The notes beneath the pieces were generated by a model. That model searched no databases. It worked only from the letters and a program-made list of their open reading frames with translations, and had not been told where the DNA came from. Made by a program: the position numbers and the translations under genes. Positions 57,040-64,000 of a stretch of DNA of 64,000 nucleotides are shown here, in pieces (within the stretch, counting starts at the first letter, position 1; every line of letters begins with the position of its first letter). This DNA is from Macrotis lagotis. Its lineage: Eukaryota > Chordata > Mammalia > Peramelemorphia > Peramelidae. The stretch spans positions 220,862,299 to 220,926,298 of the forward strand of contig NC_133661.1 in NCBI RefSeq assembly GCF_037893015.1, in the 5' to 3' direction.

Positions 57040-58020
57040 ATGTAATCCAAATCTTTTCTTTTCCTTCATCATTATTCACATTCTTTATATATAGTTGGTA
57101 TTAATTTTTCCTTAAATCTTCAGTATAATTTACTTGGAAATCCATATAATTTTGTAGATTTTTTCTTAGGGAAGTTAAATTTCTGTTTCTAAGTAGGTTA
57201 TTTTATGATGCTTTTTTTGCAAGGCAATGGGGTTAAATGACTTGCCCAAGGTTACACAACTGGGCAATTATTAAGTGTCTGAGTCCAGATTTGAACTCAG
57301 AGTCTCCTGACTCCAGAGCTGGTGCTCTATTCAATGTTCCCCCTAACTGCCCCATCATAATACCCTTATGATTATTATGGAGTTGAAATTTCAACCACCC
57401 ACTGATTTATTCCTCCCCTGGTTCACCTCTCACTTTTCCCTGTGAGCAGCAATAATCATACTAATAGTTCCCAGGATACCCATTCCTCAGAGTATCTTCT
57501 CTCATCACACTATTAGCTATTATTAGCCAGTATTATATGACTTCTTTTTTTAATAATTGGAGAACCGCTACTAAACTAGGTAAAATGTCATTTTTCAGGA
57601 TCTGAATTTTCATAGGAGGATCCTATTGGGTGAGAAGAAGAGTCAGGGTATAGAGCTTAGAGAACTGGCCTCAGTTCTTGGTTGTATTGAAACATGTTCA
57701 CATTTGAAAGACTTTTAGGGCACTAACATCCAAGGGTGGTAGGTGATCTAAATCTTGAATTTTTTTTTCTCTTTGTTATTCATAAAATTGAAACTTTTGG
57801 AGTTTAGTTATTTTGGGTTTAGTTATTTATTTTCTTCTAGATTTTTGCCCATTGACTTTTTTATTTTGTTATAATTCACTCTTTAGAAGTATAAATTTCT
57901 GTAGGTATGATATTGTCTCATGACATAAGTTTTCCACAGTTTAGTATTATGGAATTCATTATTGACCTTTGCCTTCTTCTTGATATTTTTTTCTAGTTTG
58001 TCTCAAGCACTCTTTCCACT
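57040..58020 (-). mobile_element. Ancient antisense L1 ORF2 fragment with a WSINE1 inside
   Basis: EN-RT linker landmarks (attctttatatatagttggt, aaatccatataattttgtag near 57080-57170; cagtttagtattatggaatt and neighbours near 57940). Very diverged. Boundaries are approximate, and 57360-57760 is hard to assign. Confidence 0.45.
57212..57354 (-). mobile_element. WSINE1-type SINE
   Basis: Antisense copy, more diverged than most (gcaaggcaatggggttaaat to ccctaactgcccc). No clear TSD. Confidence 0.92.
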
Positions 58021-59157
58021 CTTTGGGATTTCAATTGCTTTCAGGAACTTTGATTCTCCCCTTGAGAAAGGATGAGTGTGCTAAACACCAAATCCCTGCT
58101 TGGATGAAAAGTCCTCATTTCCATTTACAGAATATCTCTTTTTTCCAATAATAAAATTTCCATCACTAAAACAAGGTTCACCCTCCTGCTTTTTCAACTT
58201 CTCCTTTTGTCCTCACATTTTCCTTTATGCCTTCTTCTTCCCCCAAAATTAAACGAGTCATTTCCATTAATTGTTCATCTTTGACTTGATTAAGTACATC
58301 ATATATTCTGTATTTTTCTTTCTCTCCCTCTTTAATATGCTCTTCTTTTCTGTAATTTAACCCCACCAAAACCAAAAAAGATTAAATTTCATGAGATGCT
58401 GTCCATAAAGTTCTGGGCCCATTTTTCCATAGTATTTTATTTGACTTCTCTTTTCACTTCAGTGGCCAGACCAGGTTGGAAGAAAATCCCAATCTCTTCT
58501 CTGTTTGAGCAAGTATATATGTAAAGAAGTGATGAATAAGGAAAAGATAGAAGCAAAATATACTCAAGAATTGTCAGAAAATGTTACTAGAACATTTAAG
58601 GCTTGGAAGAAGACTTTATGAAAATCTTTATCATTTGATTAATGCATTACAAACTTCTGTAGTAAACAATTTGTGTTAGGGAAGAATATATAGATTTGAG
58701 CAAGAAATTGTATTTTCCACCTATAATTGGTACATGGCTATATGGTATTATAGAAATAGAAATAATAATTTCAGCTTTGCTGTAATTATGAAATTGATCA
58801 TTTGTTATTTGTCTCATTTTAAAAACTATCTTTGCTCAATGTAAGAGTGTGGGTTACACATTCAAGATGTTAAAAACCAAACTATGATACAAATCCAGCA
58901 TTTAACATGTTTTCAATGACAGGAGAACCTCCCATCTGGAAGGTTTAAGAAATATATCATTTATTTTTGTGGTTGATTATGCTTGTATATCTTATAGACT
59001 CATCTGTGTTACTAGTCCTGTCTATATTTTATGTACATCCAACCCTCTTTGGGCATTGGGCCCAGAGTATTATACAATTATATCTTATATTGATTCTATT
59101 TATGTTTCTCTTTTTTTGTTTACCAAGCTTTTTCAAAATATTTTTCTGTAACCAAAG

Positions 59158-59158
<1 letters not shown>
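58021..59158. other. Unassigned sequence
   Basis: A 65-codon minus-strand open stretch (58178-58375) is charged and rich in Glu and Lys, without a recognised parent. No other feature. Confidence 0.4.

Positions 59159-59227
<69 letters not shown>
59159..59227. repeat. (TA)n microsatellite
   Basis: About 34 AT units. It creates Tyr-Ile repeat frames on both strands that are not genes. Confidence 0.98.
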
Positions 59228-59228
<1 letters not shown>

Positions 59229-59315
59229 TATTAATAGAATTCAGGATCATGTTACCCAGGTTGTGTATCAGGTTGGGCAATTATGAGCTTGTTGTATAAA
59301 CAGAAAAGAGGGAAG

Positions 59316-59711
59316 TGTTAGAGTCTGCTAGAGTGAGTAGTTTGGGGTGAGAGGCTAATTATGACCAAATAACCTAAACTCTGGTGACTCTTGAGCTGAA
59401 AGCTTCCACGGAACTCTTATTTGATAACACAACTACGTTATCCATGGTCTCACTTGTCGATAAGCCCTGTTCCCAAACTCCTTGACCTGGTTTACCTCCT
59501 GCTTGGTTATATTCTGCGCATCACAAAGTTTACAATCATTGTTTTTTATCCTGTTTGCTAATTTTGTGGTTTTCTTCTATAAGAACTGTTTGATGTTTTC
59601 AATAAACTGGCTCTGCCAGTTGCTCTGCTAGTATTCCCCACCTGGGTGTAAGCATGTTTCTTTTTCTTTCCTGAGCTGAATGAATCTCCTGCTGGTCAAG
59701 GGATCGCAACA
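59316..59711 (+). mobile_element. LTR of an endogenous retrovirus (fossil, likely solo)
   Basis: TGTTAGAG...CGCAACA with matching TGTT/AACA ends. A TATA-like element (ctataagaa, near 59579) and an AATAAA signal (near 59602) follow in order on the + strand. I see no matching target duplication in the flanks. Retroviral internal sequence does not start directly downstream in a form I recognise. Confidence 0.75.
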
Positions 59712-60654
59712 CTTCTCCATTAAAACTGGTAAAATTGTCCCCTAATGATGTCCCCAAAGAATTTAGAATTCTACTTGAGAAGCCTTACTTCTTTTAAGGA
59801 CTCATGGCCATACTTTATATGAAACATTCCTATCTTCTGTTCCCAAGTTCTCTCTTCCTGAGGAGAAAATTGCCCTAGTGGCAGACTCTATGAAGACTAT
59901 AACATTTGGAGGTCTAGCCACTGCCAGCAGACACTAGATTAACTTGGTCAAAGTTTTCTTCTAGGTGAGAAGAGTCTTTTATTACAGATGAACTACAAAA
60001 ATCTTCTACTACCCCCTGCAATGACAGGGGCAGAAAGCATAATAAAATAATCAAGCTTTCCAGTGCTCTTGAGAGTTTTCCCTTTGAGGGAAAGGTGAAG
60101 GTTGTGAGGATAAGAAGGTTGGAATACATTTTAAATCTGCAGATTTGATAGGCTACTCAGTCAAACGAACTCAACTGTACTAGTCACATGTGATTTCTCT
60201 TTGGTCTGCAAACCCATCAGTGGAAGTGGGAAAGGCCCATTAGTCTGGATGGCATTGGTAGTACCTAAAAGGTCCACAAATGAAGAGTACATACATTGTG
60301 TGTGACCAATGTGGTGAGAAGTCTGAGGGTAATACAGTCAAAAAGCACCTAAAAGGACTGGCCCCAAGCTGCTAACTTCTGGCATTGAAACTGTACCTTC
60401 CAATTATGATCTAGAAGAAGAGTTATAGTTTAGAAGTAATATAGTCAGGGTTTACTAAGGGCTTTCCTGGGGAACAGGATCAAAAAAGAAAGTGGGCCTT
60501 CATTTACTCAAGCTTCATTTAACAAACTTAGATTAAACCTTCATGTTTATATTGACATTGAACCAACCTATTTGCAACTTCTGCTTTTCTCATAATGGGA
60601 GAGGATGGAGAAAGGAAAGGAAGAATTTATGAAGTTTAAAAGTCTATTAATAAT
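59712..60654. other. Unassigned; possibly decayed retroviral interior
   Basis: No repeat or gene recognised with confidence. It lies between an LTR and a pol remnant but cannot be assigned to either. Confidence 0.3.
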
Positions 60655-60830
60655 GGACATTATGAAGATTTCTTTTTACACTTTACAAATGTTATCTTAT
60701 TTGATCCTCAAAACAACCCTGGGAAATAGATTTATGTTAGAAATGAAGAAAGTGAGGCAAAGAGAAATAGCTTGCCTAGAGTTATAAACCTCATCAGACT
60801 AGATTTTAACTTAGATCCATTGTGTCAACA
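60655..60830 (-). mobile_element. MIR SINE remnant
   Basis: ttttacactttacaaatgtt, gatcctcaaaacaaccctgg, gcaaagagaaatagcttgcc in antisense MIR order. Confidence 0.65.
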
Positions 60831-61779
60831 ATGTGTCAACTGCTCAAATCCAGGAATTAGAGAAATATTAATAAATGTGTTGATTAACTTACTTCTATCT
60901 TGCTCCTTGTTAAGGCCAAAAACAGGTAGCATTTGTCTCTGATTAGGGGACAGGTTAACACATATTTCCAATAGGTCAAAACTAGGTTAAGGTCCCCTCC
61001 TCATTTTGGGGAGGCTAGATTTACAAGTACTATATCAATTCTACCACCTCATTGTCTCTAAGGCAATCTGATTAGTTCAGCTGAAGATAAATGACTCAGA
61101 TGAATACCAATATGCCTCATAAAAAATTGTATGCAATTGATAGTTTCAATACAATTCAGGCAGCAAATGCTTAACAAGGCTCTCTGGGGTTTGTGAGAAG
61201 GCGTGACTGGAACTAGAGGTTTCAGCCTCTGGTAGAGTTGTGGCTTGTTGGTAAAGGATGAGGGACCTAGCAGATTGTCATCTTGAATGTACCATTTCCA
61301 TTTAACAATAGAAGTTTCCTGTGTTCTACCTATCCTATTATAAGGGCTATCTTATTTCAGGCAACTCATGAGAAGTAATTAGAGATGATGATATGAATCC
61401 ATGTCACCAATGCATTAACTACTAGAATCAAGTAACATGTAAACTCTGGGTTTTCAAAGGTGGGAAAGCAAGTTATCTTTTGTGGGACAATTTTGCCCTA
61501 AAATATGATTGTTCGGGTCATGTCTGGGTGTCTTCCAAAGTCTACTCATTCTGATATTTATGGATATAAACTTTTAAAACTATAAACCACATGGAGTCTA
61601 GAGGGAGAACAAATGTTATATGGTATGAATTATGTCTTCCAGAACTGTATGTTCCAGATTTCTCTCAAAATTGGAATAACTATGAGTGATTCATTTTATA
61701 GGTGTAATTAGGAAAGGTAGATTGTGAATGTGTATTCTCAAAAAAGGTTTCCTTTTCTGACTGTGAAATCTTAATCTAG
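60831..61779. other. Unassigned sequence
   Basis: No recognised feature. It may include more of the retroviral fossil to the right. Confidence 0.3.
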
Positions 61780-62520
61780 ACTGTGTTCATAATCATCTAG
61801 ATTTCCATACATTGTATTTCCCAAACTGGACTGAATAAGTACCCTAGATTTTCTTATACCTGGATCTCTCACCCTTTGTCTCTTCTGGAAAGATATGATC
61901 TGATTTAGAGGTTCTGCCATGATAATCTCATCAGCAAAGTCAATATTGTATCATCAATGCAGTTCTTGGACATCAGTTCCCTCAGAAAGTAGAGCCTCTT
62001 TTAAATCTCTTCCCATCAGCTTATAGAAGTATAAGTTCAAGTAGCCCTGTAGAAAGACAGTGAAGGTATAATGAACTTTTTATCAGATGAAAGTGAAGCA
62101 CTCCTTATTAATCTCAACCAAAGGAATAAACAAAAGAATATTAGTCAGATCAGTAATGTAAAGCCACTTATTAGGGTATTATTGAGGTATTTGGCCCTTC
62201 ATGTCAAATTGAAAAGGTTAAGAATAGGTCATAATGGGTGAAAAAACTTTATTGAGAATCTTGTATTTCACTATAAGTTCTCAGAAGTCATCCACCTTCC
62301 TCATGAACCCTATAAGAGTTGGTATTGCAAAATATTCTGACCTCTTTTCATGTCTATCATTAAGGAGGAAATCTATTTTACCTAAATTGACCCCTACTAT
62401 AATAATTGCAACAGAGACTGTTAAAAATATCCTTATTATTCCTGTGTTCATTGTTCCCATTTCTTTAGGGATATGCTCTCCTAACCTCTCCTCTCCCCCC
62501 GCATGAAAATGTGGTTACAG
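61780..62520 (-). mobile_element. Endogenous retrovirus pol (reverse transcriptase) remnant, fossil
   Basis: On the minus strand several short blocks follow the order of a gamma-like (class I) RT, among them one like the YTFTV..QGYLN palm block near 62050 and a candidate active-site block after it. It is old and heavily broken. No LTR in the same orientation is seen in the window. Confidence 0.6.
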
Positions 62521-62884
62521 TTTTGAACCATTTCAGATTTCCTTGGTTTAATAGTAGGCTGGCTTCCACTATCCAGAAAATTCTTATAACAATTGGATTC
62601 AAAAGAATATTTTAGACTTGAGTAGACCTTGAGGCTTTTACTATCCTGGAGCTAGAAAACTATGATATAGTTTTACTAGTAAATCCATAAATTGATTATT
62701 GAGTATCTCTTTATGCATTCCAAACTTTAGAAGACATATGCAAAATTCCCTCCAATAAAGGATGTCATCACTTTCTACCCATTTAGCAGGGTGATTACTG
62801 CTGTGCTTTTTCCTGGCTTCTTAAGAGCACCTATTTCTATCATCAGGCATATGTGAATGGCCATTGTGGATGTTCTTATTATTT
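62521..62884. other. Unassigned sequence
   Basis: May be continuous with the retroviral fossil; nothing specific seen. Confidence 0.3.
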
Positions 62885-63400
62885 CCTTTTTTTTAAATCG
62901 ATAATTGATTTTTTCCAAATATATGTTACAAAATATGTCATATGTCATCCATATGCATATGTATATTTTTAAGTTACAAAATTTCTTCCACCCTCCCTTC
63001 GCACCCCCCTCCCCTCAGCAGTGAATAGTCAAGTTAATATTGTACATACATATTTGTAGTAAATATTTACAGATCAGTCATTTTAAGTATAGGAATTAGG
63101 ATTAAGGGAAAGAGATATATAAGATATATTTTTTATAAAGTGTCCACCAGAGACTGAAGGATTTTGTTTTTCTTTTGTTTTGTTTTGTTTTTCTTCCTCT
63201 GGATGGGGATAACATTGTCCATAGATTGTATAATAGGGTTGTCCTAGCTCTCTGAATTGCTGAGAGGAACTGCTTCCATCTCACAATGTTGTTGTTAATG
63301 CATACATTGTTTTCTTGGTTGTACTCCCTTCCTCTAAGTCATTCCATGCTTCTTTAGAGTCTGACAATTTATGGTTTCTTCTGGATGTTCTGATAATTTC
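62885..63400 (-). mobile_element. Antisense L1 3' end
   Basis: Tail side at left (tttttccaaatatatgttac, tttttaagttacaaaatttc), then a C-rich block at 62990-63015, a 3' UTR block (tcctctggatggggataaca) and antisense ORF2-end pieces (agctctctgaattgctgaga). The same family as 45230-45356. Confidence 0.75.
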
Positions 63401-64000
63401 CCATTCAAATTTCACTAATTGTTCTGGATGTGGCAAAGGTACTTAGTAACATCTAATGAAATTTGAGTGGAAACTCTTCCAGAAGTTAGGATCAATTTGT
63501 CCTTGACTTTGATCAAAAGGACTGGTAGGCAATTGAAGTAGGCTGGAGAGATATAAATTCTACCAAACACATTTCTTTTAGGAAATTAACTATTTTCTTT
63601 TGCAAATTCCCAGATTTGCAGAGAAATTTTTCTAGAGTGGTGTATGATTTAACAATCATCACAAAAGAGAAATTTAACCATGATTCACTCATGCTTATTA
63701 ATGTCAAAATATAAAATTTTAGAGGGAAAGCAATTACTCTACTGCTGAAATAAGAAATTTTACTATTTAGAAATAGCAAACACATACAAGCCTTCATAAA
63801 AGTTAAAGTAAAAATCTCAACATTATAAAACTATATACTGAGTATAGAATACAAAATTACATATCCTAAATACTGGACCACCATTTGAAAACTGAAGAAA
63901 TTACTTTATAGACAAAATTTTAAATTCTGTAAGCACAAATCCATAACTCATGCTATGAGAGAATGAAATTCAAGGTAACTTGATAAGATTAATAAAATTT
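63401..64000. other. Unassigned sequence at the right edge
   Basis: A 94-codon minus-strand open stretch (63513-63797) is AT-rich, without a recognised domain. Nothing else. Confidence 0.4.

Noticed and set aside
58967-59299. 110-codon open stretch with long Tyr-Ile repeats
   Set aside because: It is made by the (TA)n microsatellite at 59159-59227; both strands give the same artefact.

Overview
The window reads as gene-poor euchromatin from a marsupial, most likely an Australian one and plausibly a dasyurid. Three things suggest this. First, there are about 20 copies of a tRNA-derived SINE of the WSINE1 type, most with clear target-site duplications (TSDs). Second, there are many older SINEs with an RTE/BovB-like 3' tail, of the Mar-1/SINE1 type. 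Third, there are several marsupial-type L1 lineages. The species is inferred from repeat content only.

The one intact host gene is a five-exon granzyme B/H-like serine protease on the + strand (coding span 50624-54070, 249 codons). It belongs to the chymase-locus (haematopoietic serine protease) family and has a TATA box, consensus splice sites with phases 1-2-0-0, the full His-Asp-Ser triad and a polyadenylation signal. Its substrate pocket differs from granzyme B: Val216, His226 and an unpaired Cys220. The other host-gene sequence is a full-length processed copy of CDCA3 (23753-24929), flanked by a 14-bp TSD. It is inserted inside an older SINE, broken by two frameshifts, and still carries a CDE/CHR-like cell-cycle motif at its 5' end.

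Layout: 1-3346 is the 3' part of a sense L1. 3390-13745 is a rearranged antisense L1/HAL1-like element split by a nearly full-length sense L1 (4490-11025). 13765-23690 is a mosaic of SINEs, L2-like and CR1/L3-like pieces. 23689-25125 is the SINE/CDCA3 nest. 25126-31050 is mostly unassigned sequence with ancient SINEs and one candidate conserved non-coding stretch. 31054-32013 is an antisense L1 holding a solo LTR. 33080-35565 is an antisense ORF1-only (HAL1-like) element. 38440-38800 is a second candidate conserved non-coding stretch. 39774-42356 is an antisense L1 with a perfect 16-bp TSD inside a MIR. 45590-48310 is an old antisense L1. 50563-54176 is the protease gene. 55690-62520 holds LTR fossils and a decayed retroviral pol remnant. 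62885-63400 is an antisense L1 3' end.

I found no tRNA, rRNA, CRISPR or bacterial-type features and no convincing new gene system. The most informative items are the unusual specificity pocket of the protease, the promoter-like motif carried by the CDCA3 retrocopy, and the nested and rearranged retroelement structures.
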